Below are positions 11,001 through 19,926 of a stretch of DNA of 64,000 nucleotides, one piece after another. Position 1 is the first letter of the stretch. The number at the start of each line of letters is the position of its first letter. The notes under the pieces were generated by a model. It was given only the letters and a program-made list of their open reading frames with translations, was not told the origin of the DNA and did no database searches. Both the position numbers and the translations under genes were made by a program. The stretch spans positions 1,510,233-1,574,232 of the forward strand of contig CAVVWN010000008.1 in assembly GCA_963752045.1 (NCBI GenBank), read 5' to 3'. The stretch comes from DATKDF01 sp963752045. Lineage in GTDB: Bacteria; Acidobacteriota; Vicinamibacteria; Vicinamibacterales; SCN-69-37.

Positions 11001-12620
11001 ATGCACACCACCCAGCGATCCCGATTCGTACCCGGCGCCGCCATCTCGGCTGCCGCCCTGGTCTTCACGGTGCTCTTCGCCTCACCGGGACTCTCCGAGG
11101 CCCAGACCGCCCGCACGCTGTACGAGCGAGCCCAGGGGCAGGAGCAAAGCGCCCGCGCCGCACGCACGCCGAGCGCCACGACGCTTCGGACGGTCGCCCG
11201 GGCCTACGAGAATGTCGTCAGGCGGTATCCGACGAGCGGGTACTGCGACAACGCGCTGTGGCAGGCCGCCGGCCTGATGGCGACCGCGTACGAGCAGTCC
11301 GGCGCGGCCGCCGATCGCGCCGGCGCCGAACGCTACCTGGACTGGCTTGCCAACGAGTATCCGCACAGCTCTCTCGTCAAGCAGGTCGCAGGGCGCCGCC
11401 GGGCGCTCGTTGCGGCCAGCCCGGCCCCGCCGCCTGCCGTGGCCCGGCCCGCCACTGCGTCTCCGGCTCCGGCCGGTGTGGCCGCGGTGCGCCGCGTGAC
11501 CCATAGCCCCCTGCCCAAGGGCGACCGCATCACGATCGAGCTCAGCAAGGAAGTGGCGTACACGGGAGATCGCGTCCCCGATCCCGACCGCGTCTTCTTC
11601 GACCTCTCCGGCTCACACCTCGACACCAGCCTGATGGCCGAAACCGAGGGAATTCGCGGACGCCTCGTCCAGACCGTCCGGCTGGGCCGTCACGAGAACG
11701 ACGTCACGCGGATCGTGCTCGAGCTCGAGGGCCAGCCGCGTTACAGCGCCTTTCCGCTGTACGACCCGTTCCGGCTCGTGATCGACGTCGAATCCGATGC
11801 CCTTCCGGTCGAAGACGTCCCGCTGACGCCGGTCGTCGTGCCGCCGCCTCCGACGCCGGTGGCCCCATCCGCCACGAGCAGCGGGGAATACTCGCTCGCG
11901 CGCCAGCTGGGACTGGGCGTCTCGCGCATCGTCATCGACGCCGGGCATGGCGGTCACGATCCCGGCGCCAGGGCCAACGGCCTCGTCGAGGCCGACCTCG
12001 TGCTCGACATCGCGCGTCGCGTAGAGAGACTCCTCACGAGCCGGCCGGGCTTCCAGGTCGTCCTCACCCGGTCGACCAACGAGTTCATTCCTCTCGAGGA
12101 GCGAACGGCCATCGCCAACCGCGAGAACGCGGACCTCTTTCTCTCGATTCACGCCAACGCCAGCCGCCGCGTCGCCACCCGCGGCGTCGAGACCTACGTC
12201 CTCAACTTCGCGACCAACCCGGAGGCCGAAGCCGTGGCTGCCCGCGAGAATGCCTCGAGCTCACAGACCATGGGCACGCTTCCGGCCATCCTCAACGCCA
12301 TCGCGCTCAACAACAAGCTCGATGAATCGCGGGAGCTGGCCACCATCCTGCAAACGAACCTCGTCAGGCGCCTGCGGAGCGAGGACGCCAACGTCAAGGA
12401 CCTCGGCGTCAAGCAGGCGCCCTTCGTCGTGCTCATCGGCGCACAGATGCCGAGCATCCTCGCGGAGATTTCCTTCATCACCAACAAGGCCGAGGCGGCG
12501 CTGCTGAAGAAGGACACCTATCGCGACCACATCGCGCAGGCCATCGCCGACGCGGTCATCAAGTACCAGGCGTCCCTCAAGAAGGTGACGACGGTCGCGG
12601 AGCGCGACGGCGTCCGTTAG
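11001..12620 (+). CDS. N-acetylmuramoyl-L-alanine amidase with AMIN domain (AmiC type)
   Basis: 539 residues. A signal peptide (1-34, ending SEAQ) is followed by a helical TPR-like region (to about 135), an AMIN domain (about 165-270, peptidoglycan/pole targeting), and an Amidase_3 domain (about 310-530). The zinc ligands and catalytic residues are visible: IVIDAGHGGHDPG, NGLVEADLVLDIA, LFLSIHANAS and AEISFITNKAEA. It cleaves the amide between MurNAc and the stem peptide, typically for daughter-cell separation, which fits its position 2 bases after ftsK. Confidence 0.92.
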   Translation: MHTTQRSRFVPGAAISAAALVFTVLFASPGLSEAQTARTLYERAQGQEQSARAARTPSATTLRTVARAYENVVRRYPTSGYCDNALWQAAGLMATAYEQSGAAADRAGAERYLDWLANEYPHSSLVKQVAGRRRALVAASPAPPPAVARPATASPAPAGVAAVRRVTHSPLPKGDRITIELSKEVAYTGDRVPDPDRVFFDLSGSHLDTSLMAETEGIRGRLVQTVRLGRHENDVTRIVLELEGQPRYSAFPLYDPFRLVIDVESDALPVEDVPLTPVVVPPPPTPVAPSATSSGEYSLARQLGLGVSRIVIDAGHGGHDPGARANGLVEADLVLDIARRVERLLTSRPGFQVVLTRSTNEFIPLEERTAIANRENADLFLSIHANASRRVATRGVETYVLNFATNPEAEAVAARENASSSQTMGTLPAILNAIALNNKLDESRELATILQTNLVRRLRSEDANVKDLGVKQAPFVVLIGAQMPSILAEISFITNKAEAALLKKDTYRDHIAQAIADAVIKYQASLKKVTTVAERDGVR

Positions 12621-12678
12621 CGGAGGGGGCCTCGCACAGGCCGGTCGGGGGCGATAGACTCCAGACAGGACCGATCCC

Positions 12679-12948
12679 GTGCCGGCGCAGACCACCGACC
12701 CCATCTACGTCACCGTAGCCCCCGACGGGCCGCCGGCCGAGACACCCGGCACGACCGTTGGCGACGTGGTCTTCGGGTCGCTCGGCATCGCAGGCGTCCT
12801 GCTGGTCGTCTCCCTTGTGCTCGGCGGCCTGACTGCCCTGCTGCTCGTGCGCTGGCACAAGCTGCACCCGCCCGAAAGGAACCACCCGCCGTCCGTCAGT
12901 CCTTTTGTGCCGGGTCCGGCGCAGCGGGACTCGTCGCAAGCTCGATGA
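12679..12948 (+). CDS. small single-pass membrane protein, unknown function
   Basis: 89 residues from a GTG. A short Pro/Thr-rich N-terminus is followed by one strong membrane segment (SLGIAGVLLVVSLVLGGLTALLLV, about residues 34-57) and a basic, Pro-rich cytoplasmic tail. I do not recognise it. Its last 53 bases overlap the 3' end of the convergent leucyl aminopeptidase gene, which is unusual for a real gene pair but not impossible. It could end earlier in vivo or be a minor ORF. Confidence 0.45.
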   Translation: MPAQTTDPIYVTVAPDGPPAETPGTTVGDVVFGSLGIAGVLLVVSLVLGGLTALLLVRWHKLHPPERNHPPSVSPFVPGPAQRDSSQAR

Positions 12949-14434
12949 GCGTGCGCATGGCGACGCCGGTCGGCCCCTTCGGCTGGTGGGGTTCGGCCTT
13001 GTCCGCCCACGCCGTGCCGGCAATGTCGAGATGTGCCCACGGAACGTCGGCCGTGAACTCCCGCAGGAACGCCGCCGCCGTGATGGCGCCGCCCGCCCGT
13101 CCGGCCGAGTTGACCATGTCGGCGATCTCGCTGCGCATCTGCTCACGCGCCTCCCGGTAGATCGGCAGTTCCCAGACCCGGTCCCCCGCAGCGGCCGCCG
13201 CGCGACCGACGCGCGCGGTCCAGTCGGGCGGAGTCCCCATCAGTCCGGACACGTGGTGACCGAGGGCCACCATGCAGGCGCCGGTGAGCGTTGCCACGTC
13301 CACCAGGTGTGTCGCACCCAGACGAGTCGCGTGCCACAGCGCATCGCCGAGAATCAGGCGTCCTTCGGCGTCCGTGTTGGTCACCTCGACCGTCTTGCCG
13401 TTCGCCCCGGTGATCACGTCACTCGGCCGCGTCGCTTTCGAACCCGGCATGTTCTCCGTCATGGGCACGATGCCGATCACGCGCCGGGGCGCTCCCAGCC
13501 GCGCGATCGCCCGGAGGGCACCCACGACCGCGGCACCGCCCGCCATGTCGTACTTCATGCGGTCCATGCCGTCAGCCGGTTTGATCGAGATGCCGCCAGT
13601 GTCGAACGTCACCCCCTTGCCCACGAGTCCCAGAACGGAACCGTCGGCAGGTTGTGGTGGATCGTACCGGAGCACCAGCACCCGCGGCGGTTCGGCACTG
13701 CCCTGCGAGACGGCCAGGAGCAGCCGCATGCCAAGCTCCTTGATTCGATACTCGTCGAGCACCTCGACGGTGAGTCCCGATCGGCCGCCTTCGTTCGAGG
13801 CGCGGGCCGCAAACTCGCGTGGCGTCAGCACGTTCGGCGGCTCGTTGGCCAAAGCGCGGACCACATTGGCGGACTGACCGATCACGCGCCCGCGCGCGAC
13901 AGCCTGCGATAGCTCACCGGCGTCACCCGCCGCGGCCACGAATGTCACCTCGGCTGGAAACGGGCCGGGCGGGTCATCGTTCTTCTTGTAGGCGGACGTG
14001 AGGAACTCAGCCGCGGAAACACCGTCGGCCGCCATCTGCGCGTCGCGAACCAGACTGGCACCTGCCCGGATGACAAAGACCAGGCTGCGTGCCCGAACCG
14101 ACCGCGCGTGATGGCCGCAGACAGCGGCCACGTGCCGCTGGCGCTCGGCATCGTACTGCTCGCGACGACCCGCGCCGACGAGGGCGACACGCCGGGTGCG
14201 CCACACACCGGGTGTGGCCTGGGCCATGAACGTCGTCCCGTACTTGCCGTTGAACTCGCCGCTCGCGCGCGCGCGCGCCACTTCACCATTCGTCGCGCGG
14301 TCCAGGTCGGCCACGTCTTCCAGGCCATCGTCGCCCTGGAACACCGGCACATAGGTCACGTCAGCCTCGACGCTTGCTGGTGGCGAGACCGACCCGACAA
14401 ACGCACTTCCGGACCCGATAGGCTCCCAAGTCAA
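12896..14434 (-). CDS. pepA: leucyl aminopeptidase (M17 family)
   Basis: 512 residues, the normal length. The C-terminal catalytic domain has GLVGKGVTFDTGGISIKPADGMDRMKYDMAGGAAVVGA (metal- and Lys-binding region) and the M17 signature NTDAEGRLILGDALWHA. These contribute the two-metal centre and catalytic Lys/Arg. The N-terminal 170 residues match the macro-like domain of the family. It removes N-terminal residues from peptides in the cytosol, and some members also bind DNA. It stands alone, convergent with the amidase operon. Confidence 0.94.
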   Translation of the reverse strand: MTWEPIGSGSAFVGSVSPPASVEADVTYVPVFQGDDGLEDVADLDRATNGEVARARASGEFNGKYGTTFMAQATPGVWRTRRVALVGAGRREQYDAERQRHVAAVCGHHARSVRARSLVFVIRAGASLVRDAQMAADGVSAAEFLTSAYKKNDDPPGPFPAEVTFVAAAGDAGELSQAVARGRVIGQSANVVRALANEPPNVLTPREFAARASNEGGRSGLTVEVLDEYRIKELGMRLLLAVSQGSAEPPRVLVLRYDPPQPADGSVLGLVGKGVTFDTGGISIKPADGMDRMKYDMAGGAAVVGALRAIARLGAPRRVIGIVPMTENMPGSKATRPSDVITGANGKTVEVTNTDAEGRLILGDALWHATRLGATHLVDVATLTGACMVALGHHVSGLMGTPPDWTARVGRAAAAAGDRVWELPIYREAREQMRSEIADMVNSAGRAGGAITAAAFLREFTADVPWAHLDIAGTAWADKAEPHQPKGPTGVAMRTLIELATSPAAPDPAQKD

Positions 14435-14464
14435 CCGACTGCGCTCCTCTCCGTACCTGACCGA

Positions 14465-14896
14465 TCAGGACTGCCTAGAATACTCCAACCGAATCCCAAG
14501 AGGCTCGATGCGGCCTCCGGCAATGCGGAATGCCCCAATCGCAGGCCGTGTCGTCAGCCGGCCGACAATGACATGAATCCAGCCGGGATCGTGCGCCTCG
14601 GCGACGTCACGCGGAGAGGGTCTCGCGGGCCCTGAAGGATGGGAGTGGTAGGCACCGATGACCTCGAGTGGCGGTGCGATTTGCCGCAACATCCGCTGCA
14701 GGAAGAGGTGCACCTGGGGATCCACACGATACCGCCCTGACCCGGTCGCGGCATTTCGGGCCGCCACCGCATACCGGATGCGCAGCCCCTCCCCGAGCAG
14801 CAGCCCACAGCACTCTCGCGGCGCCGCCTGCCGCGCGTGTGCAACCATGGCCGTGCGAATCGCGCGCGGCATCACGACGTCGGGCCCGTGTTTCAC
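14465..14896 (-). CDS. JAMM/MPN (M67) metallopeptidase, Mec/Rad25-like
   Basis: 143 residues. The JAMM zinc motif is intact: HSHPSGPARPSPRD with an upstream Glu in CCGLLLGEG. Bacterial members remove Cys or other adducts from ubiquitin-like sulfur carriers (CysO/ThiS type) or act on unknown isopeptides. The GTG at 14896 overlaps the stop of the acetoacetyl-CoA synthetase gene (GTGA). An ATG at 14872 is an alternative start. It is the last gene of the aromatic supraoperon, and no sulfur-carrier gene is nearby, so its substrate is open. Confidence 0.82.
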   Translation of the reverse strand: MKHGPDVVMPRAIRTAMVAHARQAAPRECCGLLLGEGLRIRYAVAARNAATGSGRYRVDPQVHLFLQRMLRQIAPPLEVIGAYHSHPSGPARPSPRDVAEAHDPGWIHVIVGRLTTRPAIGAFRIAGGRIEPLGIRLEYSRQS

Positions 14897-16851
14897 GACT
14901 GGAGATCCGGCAGCTCGCGGTAGAGGTCCAGGGCGTCGGGGTTTGCCAGCGCCTCTCGCTGCTTGACGGCTCGCCCGTGAATGACGTCCCGCACCGCTAG
15001 TTCGACGATCTTGCCGCTCTTCGTCCTGGGAATGTCGGCCACCTGGATGATGCGCGCCGGGACGTGTCTCGGCGTCGTGTTCGCTCGGATCTGCCTGGCG
15101 ATTCTCGCCTTCAGGGACTCGTCGAGCTGGCGGCCCGGCGCCAGCCGGACAAACAGCACGATGCGTTCGTCTCCCTGCCACTGCTGGCCAACCGCCAGGC
15201 TCTCGACGACCTCGGGAAGTTGTTCCACCTGCCGGTAGATCTCGGCCGTTCCGATGCGCACACCACCCGGATTGAGCGTGGCATCGGACCGGCCATAGAT
15301 GATGTAGCCGCCATGCCCCGTCTGCTGAATCCAGTCGCCGTGGCACCACACGCCGGGAAACCGATCGAAATAGGCCGCGCGGTACCGCGAACCGTCGGGG
15401 TCGTTCCAGAAGCCCACTGGCATCGACGGAAACGGGGTGGAGCAGACGAGCTCCCCCGCCTCGTCGTCAAGCGCGCGGCCCGCGCCGTCGAACACGTGGA
15501 CGTCCATGCCGAGCGCGGCCGCCTGAATCTCGCCGCGCCAGACCGGCGCATTGGGATTCCCGCCAACGAAGCAGCTGACGATGTCCGTCCCGCCCGAGAT
15601 TGAGGCCAGGTGCACGTCGGCCTTGATGGCCCTGTACACGAAGTCAAAGCTCTCGGGCGCGAGCGGAGACCCCGTCGACGTGATCGTCCGTATCGTCCCG
15701 AGGTCGTGCGACGAGGCCGGCTCAATTCCCGCCTTGGCGACCGCGTCTATGAACTTGGCCGACGTGCCGAACAACGTGATGCCTGCGCGATCGGCAAGCT
15801 CGAACAGTCGATGCCCGTCGGGGTGAAACGGCGCGCCATCGTACAGCACGAGCGTCGCGCCCGAGGCCAGCGCCGTCACGAGCCAGTTCCACATCATCCA
15901 CCCGCAGGTCGTGAAGTAGAAGACACGGTCACCCGGCTTGATGTCGCAGTGCAGCTGGTGCTCTTTCAGGTGCTGGACCAGGGTGCCACCAGCGCCGTGC
16001 ACGATGCACTTCGGCACACCTGTCGTCCCCGACGAATACAGGACGTACAGGGGCTGATTGAACGGGAACCGCTCCGCGGGCAACGCTCCGTCGGGCGCCT
16101 CGGCAAGCCAGTCGAACCAGAGCTGCGCCCCGGGAACGCGGCTGACGTCGGGACGCTCGGCCACGAGCGGGATCACGACGACTTCCTTCAGTGTCGGCAG
16201 CCGCGGCACGACTTCAGCCAGCTTCTCCATGACGTCGAAGCGCTTCCCGCCGTAGTCGTATCCGTCAACCGCGCAGAGAACCGCCGGGTCGATCTGTCCG
16301 AAGCGATCGACGATGCCCTGCACGCCGAAATCGGGCGAGCAGGATGACCACGTGGCGCCGATCGCCGCCGCACCGAGCGCGAGTGAGATCGATTCCGGCG
16401 TGTTGGCCACGACACCGCACACCCGGTCTCCAGGCTTCACGCCGGCGGCCTTGAGCCGGCGCGCTACACGGCCGACCTCGTCGGCGAGCTCCCCGAACGT
16501 CAGGTCCCTCCGACGTCCGCTCTCGGTGACCGAGACAATCGCCGGCGTGCCGTCGGTCCCGCGAAGCACGTTCTCCGTGAAGTTCAGCCGGCCCTCCGGA
16601 AAGAACTCGGCGCCCGGCATTCGATCGATGTCTCGCACAGTCGCCGGCCCGCGATCGCCGATGACGCCACAGAAGTCCCAGATGGCGGACCAGAAGCGAC
16701 CCGGGTCGACGACCGACGCCCGGTGAAGCGTCTCGTAGTCCGGGTACGTCTCGCCAGTGACGGCTTCGAACGCGCGCCGAAATGCCGTGAGGCGCGAGGC
16801 CGATACGCGCTCTCCGGACGGCGTCCAGAGCGGGTTGCCGGATTCGATCAC
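14893..16851 (-). CDS. acetoacetate--CoA ligase (acetoacetyl-CoA synthetase)
   Basis: 652 residues, the typical length for AacS-type ANL ligases. It opens PLWTPSGERVSASRLTAFRRAFEA and contains the AMP-binding P-loop VLYSSGTTGVPKCIVHG, the GGTDIVSCFVGGNP substrate-site block and the C-terminal PRTKSGKIVELAVRDVIHG with the catalytic Lys. It activates acetoacetate to acetoacetyl-CoA with ATP, in ketone-body or PHB-derived carbon use. Its ATG overlaps the tyrA stop by ATGA. The metabolic link to aromatic synthesis is not obvious. Confidence 0.92.
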   Translation of the reverse strand: MIESGNPLWTPSGERVSASRLTAFRRAFEAVTGETYPDYETLHRASVVDPGRFWSAIWDFCGVIGDRGPATVRDIDRMPGAEFFPEGRLNFTENVLRGTDGTPAIVSVTESGRRRDLTFGELADEVGRVARRLKAAGVKPGDRVCGVVANTPESISLALGAAAIGATWSSCSPDFGVQGIVDRFGQIDPAVLCAVDGYDYGGKRFDVMEKLAEVVPRLPTLKEVVVIPLVAERPDVSRVPGAQLWFDWLAEAPDGALPAERFPFNQPLYVLYSSGTTGVPKCIVHGAGGTLVQHLKEHQLHCDIKPGDRVFYFTTCGWMMWNWLVTALASGATLVLYDGAPFHPDGHRLFELADRAGITLFGTSAKFIDAVAKAGIEPASSHDLGTIRTITSTGSPLAPESFDFVYRAIKADVHLASISGGTDIVSCFVGGNPNAPVWRGEIQAAALGMDVHVFDGAGRALDDEAGELVCSTPFPSMPVGFWNDPDGSRYRAAYFDRFPGVWCHGDWIQQTGHGGYIIYGRSDATLNPGGVRIGTAEIYRQVEQLPEVVESLAVGQQWQGDERIVLFVRLAPGRQLDESLKARIARQIRANTTPRHVPARIIQVADIPRTKSGKIVELAVRDVIHGRAVKQREALANPDALDLYRELPDLQS

Positions 16852-17717
16852 GACATCACCTTCTCGAGTGCCTCTCTGAATGCGGCCGACCGCACGAACG
16901 ATTCACGCAGCCTATCGCGTGCGCCGTTCCGAGGATCGAGAGCGTCGAGCTCCGCCCGGAGCCCGTCGAGCGCTTCGGCCACAAGGTCCGCGTTCGATTC
17001 GACAATCCCCTGCCAGAGATCCGGCGGGCTGGCCGCCAGCCTGGTCATCTCCGCCAGCGCCCTTCCGGACATCGCCAAGCCGCCCTGGCCGGTCGTCACG
17101 CTCGCGGCATTCGCGAGGGCCACCGCGAGGAGTTGTGGCAGATGACTGACGTACGCCATGACGTGGTCGTGCGCCTCGGCATCGACCCTCAGAGGCTCCG
17201 CGCCCACGCCACGGGCCAGCGCCTCGACCAGCCGCGCGGTTTCACCCGCGCCTTCCGATGCAGGCACCACCAGCCACCGGCGGCCGGAGAACAGGTCCGG
17301 CGTCGCGTGCTCGAGACCGCCTCGTTCCCCGCCGGCCATCGGATGCCCGCCGACGAACTTCACGAGTCCCGCCTGCCTGGCGGCGCGCATGATGGCACGC
17401 TTGGTGGACCCGACGTCGGTGACCGGCACGTCCGGAGCCACGCGCCCAAGCTCTTCGATCGCCGACACGATGTGGGGTATCGGAGTGGCGAGCACGACCA
17501 GATCGGCATCAGCCAGTTCCCCCACCGACGCGCGCCCCTCATGGACCCAGCCACGGCGTCGGGCATCCGAGAGCACCTCCGCGCGATCGAGCCCGATGAT
17601 CCGGACTTCCGGCCAGGCCCGGGAGGCCGCTGCGGCAATCGAGCCGCCCACGAGCCCAAGACCTGCAATCGCCAGGCGACGCACCGGGCAACGCTCGTCG
17701 GCTCGAGCCTCGCGCAC
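16848..17717 (-). CDS. tyrA: prephenate dehydrogenase
   Basis: About 289 residues. The NAD-binding fold reads RRLAIAGLGLVGGSIAAA, and the TyrA-specific GGHPMAGGERGGLEHATPDLF and the helical dimerisation domain (HVMAYVSHLPQLLAVALANA) are present. It converts prephenate to 4-hydroxyphenylpyruvate for tyrosine synthesis. Possible starts are GTG 17717 (4 bases after the DAHP synthase stop) and GTG 17684 just before RRLAIAG. An upstream ATG at 17759 would overlap the preceding gene by 38 bases and is less likely. Confidence 0.9.
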   Translation of the reverse strand: MREARADERCPVRRLAIAGLGLVGGSIAAAASRAWPEVRIIGLDRAEVLSDARRRGWVHEGRASVGELADADLVVLATPIPHIVSAIEELGRVAPDVPVTDVGSTKRAIMRAARQAGLVKFVGGHPMAGGERGGLEHATPDLFSGRRWLVVPASEGAGETARLVEALARGVGAEPLRVDAEAHDHVMAYVSHLPQLLAVALANAASVTTGQGGLAMSGRALAEMTRLAASPPDLWQGIVESNADLVAEALDGLRAELDALDPRNGARDRLRESFVRSAAFREALEKVMS

Positions 17718-17721
17718 GGGC

Positions 17722-18816
17722 CTAGCGCGCCCAGCCCCGCCGGGTGACCGGCTCGACACAGATGCTCCGGCCGATCGCCGGCGCGATGATGCGCAGCTCC
17801 GCCATCAGGCGTTCGAACTGCGATGGAAACATGGACTGCGCGCCGTCGGATCGGGCGTGGTCGGGATCGCAGTGCACCTCGATCAGCAGGCCGTCGGCGC
17901 CAGCAGCCACGGCCGCCCGTGCCATTGGCGCCACCTTGTCGCGGCGCCCGGTTCCGTGGCTCGGGTCGACGATGATCGGCAGATGGCTGAGCTTCTGCAC
18001 GACCGGAATGGCCGAGATATCGAGCGTGTTGCGCGTGTAGCTCTCGAACGTCCGGATCCCGCGCTCGCAGAGCATCACGTCCAGGTTGCCGCCGGCCAGC
18101 ACGTACTCGGCCGACAGCAGCCACTCCTCGATCGTGGCCGAGATGCCGCGCTTGACGAGCACGGGCTTGCGCGTCTTGCCGAGCTCGCGCAAGAGCGGGT
18201 AGTTCTGCATGTTGCGCGCGCCCACCTGGAAGATGTCGGCATACCGGTCCACCACATCGATCTGGTTGATCTCCATCACCTCCGTGATGAGCCGCAAATC
18301 GTGCCGGTCGGCGGCCGACCGCAGCATCCGGAGTCCAGCCTCACCCAGTCCCTGGAAGCTGTACGGCGAGCTGCGCGGCTTGAACGCGCCGCCGCGCAGG
18401 ACCTTGGCGCCGGCCCGCCGCACCGCGGCGGCGCTCGCCTCCACCTGTTCCTCGGACTCGGCCGAGCACGGCCCTGCCATCACGATGACCTCTTCGGCGC
18501 CCACCTTGGCATCACCGATCGAGATGACGGTGTTGTCCGGTCGGAAGGTCCGGCTGGCGAGTTTGTACGGCTCCGTGATGCGCAGCACTTCCTGCACGCC
18601 CTCGCGAACCTCGACGAGCTGCGGGTCTCCGTTGCCGTTGCCCACCGCGCCGATGACCGTCCGGGATGCGCCGGTCGACCGGTGCACATCGAAGCCCATT
18701 TCGACGAGTTGCGCGACGACAGCCTGAATCTGATCCTCGGTCGCACGTTCCCGCATGACGACAACCATGTCCCCTACCTGCACTTTCGCAGACACGCTTT
18801 CCATCGTGGTGTCCAT
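17722..18816 (-). CDS. aroF: 3-deoxy-7-phosphoheptulonate (DAHP) synthase, type Ibeta with regulatory N-domain
   Basis: 364 residues from the ATG at 18816. An N-terminal ferredoxin-like/ACT-like domain of about 80 residues (MVVVMRERATEDQIQAVVAQLVEMGFDVHR) precedes the TIM-barrel: VIMAGPCSAESEEQ, RGGAFKPRSSPYSFQG, KPVLVKRGISATIEEWLLSAEY, IVDPSHGTGRRDKV. This is the Thermotoga/Bacillus-type enzyme, in which the N-domain mediates feedback inhibition by Tyr or Phe. It catalyses the first step of the shikimate pathway. It sits 7 bases after the chorismate mutase gene. Confidence 0.93.
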   Translation of the reverse strand: MDTTMESVSAKVQVGDMVVVMRERATEDQIQAVVAQLVEMGFDVHRSTGASRTVIGAVGNGNGDPQLVEVREGVQEVLRITEPYKLASRTFRPDNTVISIGDAKVGAEEVIVMAGPCSAESEEQVEASAAAVRRAGAKVLRGGAFKPRSSPYSFQGLGEAGLRMLRSAADRHDLRLITEVMEINQIDVVDRYADIFQVGARNMQNYPLLRELGKTRKPVLVKRGISATIEEWLLSAEYVLAGGNLDVMLCERGIRTFESYTRNTLDISAIPVVQKLSHLPIIVDPSHGTGRRDKVAPMARAAVAAGADGLLIEVHCDPDHARSDGAQSMFPSQFERLMAELRIIAPAIGRSICVEPVTRRGWAR

Positions 18817-18823
18817 ACCGATT

Positions 18824-19132
18824 CTACCGTTCCCCGCGGCCCGGTCGCCCGCCGGCGCCGGGTCGCCCGCCCAGCCGCTCCAACCGGCGGGCTTCGTCGA
18901 TAATGCGCTCGAACAGCCGCCGGATGGCGGCCTCGTCGAGCGGCCCCTCGTTGCATGCCGCGACGTGGGCCAGCACCTGGGCTTCGCGTCCGGGCTGATA
19001 GACGGCCTCACCAGCCGTGTCCTTCAACCGCCCGATCGAAAGCGCGCAACCGGCGCGACGATTGAGCAACTCGACGAGCGCAGCGTCGATGGCGTCGATC
19101 TCGGCGCGAAGCGCCTCGATGTCCTTGCTCAT
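18824..19132 (-). CDS. chorismate mutase, AroQ class
   Basis: 102 residues, all helical: IEALRAEIDAIDAALVELLNRRAGCALSIGRLKDTAGEAVYQPGREAQVL. The conserved active-site pattern of the AroQ fold is present (Arg in LRAEID, Arg in NRRA, Lys in RLK, Arg-Glu in GRE). It converts chorismate to prephenate, feeding tyrA downstream. The C-terminus has a Gly/Arg-rich tail. The ATG overlaps the trpA stop by ATGA. Confidence 0.9.
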   Translation of the reverse strand: MSKDIEALRAEIDAIDAALVELLNRRAGCALSIGRLKDTAGEAVYQPGREAQVLAHVAACNEGPLDEAAIRRLFERIIDEARRLERLGGRPGAGGRPGRGER

Positions 19133-19926
19133 CCGACGCCCTCCCGCAGCGCCCCGACGAACGCCTCCACACGAGGCCCCACCGGCTCGCCGGCGGCGGC
19201 TGCGTCGGCGATCACCTGGACGAGCGCGCTGCCCACCACCGCGGCATCCGCAAACTGCAGGACATTGGCCACCTGGGCAGCGGTGGAGAGACCGAAACCC
19301 AGCGCAATTGGCAGCGTCGTCGATCGACGAAGTCTCGCCACGAGCGGCGCTGCCGACTCTGGCACGTGCGCCCGCATCCCGGTGACGCCGAGCCGGGAGA
19401 TCGCATAGAGGAACCCTCGCCCGAGCCTGGCGGCCTCGGCCAGCCGAGCGTCGGTCGTCGTCGGGCTCACGAGAAAGATGAGGTCCAGACCGTGCCGGTC
19501 GAGCACCTCCCGCGCGTCATCCGCCTCTTCGATCGGCAGGTCCAGGAGCAGCACGCCATCGACACCGACGCGTGAGGCGCGCCCGGCAAACTCCTCGAGG
19601 CCCATTCGAAGCACGGGATTCACGTAGGTGAAGAGGACCACGGGCGGACGATCCGGCGCGGCCGTCTCGGCAAGCAGCGCGAGCGTCGCGCGCAAGCCGC
19701 CTCCGGCGCCGAGCGCGCGTTCCGAAGCCCGCTGGATGACCGGCCCGTCGGCAATCGGGTCTGAGAAGGGCACGCCAACCTCGATGATGTCCGCGCCGCC
19801 GTGGCCCAGCGCGACGAGCACGTCACGCGACTGCGCCAGGTCAGGGTCGCCGGCTGTGACATAGGCGACGAGGCCGCCCCGCCCCTCCGCCTTGAGTCGC
19901 TCGAAGGTCCCAGCGAGCCGGCTCAC
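19129..19926 (-). CDS. trpA: tryptophan synthase alpha subunit
   Basis: 265 residues. Catalytic Glu49 and Asp60 lie in ADIIEVGVPFSDPIADGPVIQRAS, the TrpA signature, and the loop GLDLIFLVSPTTTDARL is also typical. It splits indole-3-glycerol phosphate to indole, which is channelled to TrpB. It overlaps trpB by ATGA, as expected for a coupled alpha/beta pair. Confidence 0.96.
   Translation of the reverse strand: MSRLAGTFERLKAEGRGGLVAYVTAGDPDLAQSRDVLVALGHGGADIIEVGVPFSDPIADGPVIQRASERALGAGGGLRATLALLAETAAPDRPPVVLFTYVNPVLRMGLEEFAGRASRVGVDGVLLLDLPIEEADDAREVLDRHGLDLIFLVSPTTTDARLAEAARLGRGFLYAISRLGVTGMRAHVPESAAPLVARLRRSTTLPIALGFGLSTAAQVANVLQFADAAVVGSALVQVIADAAAAGEPVGPRVEAFVGALREGVG

Noticed and set aside
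12679..12948. Dismissing the small membrane ORF as a shadow
   Set aside because: It has a clean membrane segment and lies mostly outside pepA, so it was kept at low confidence.
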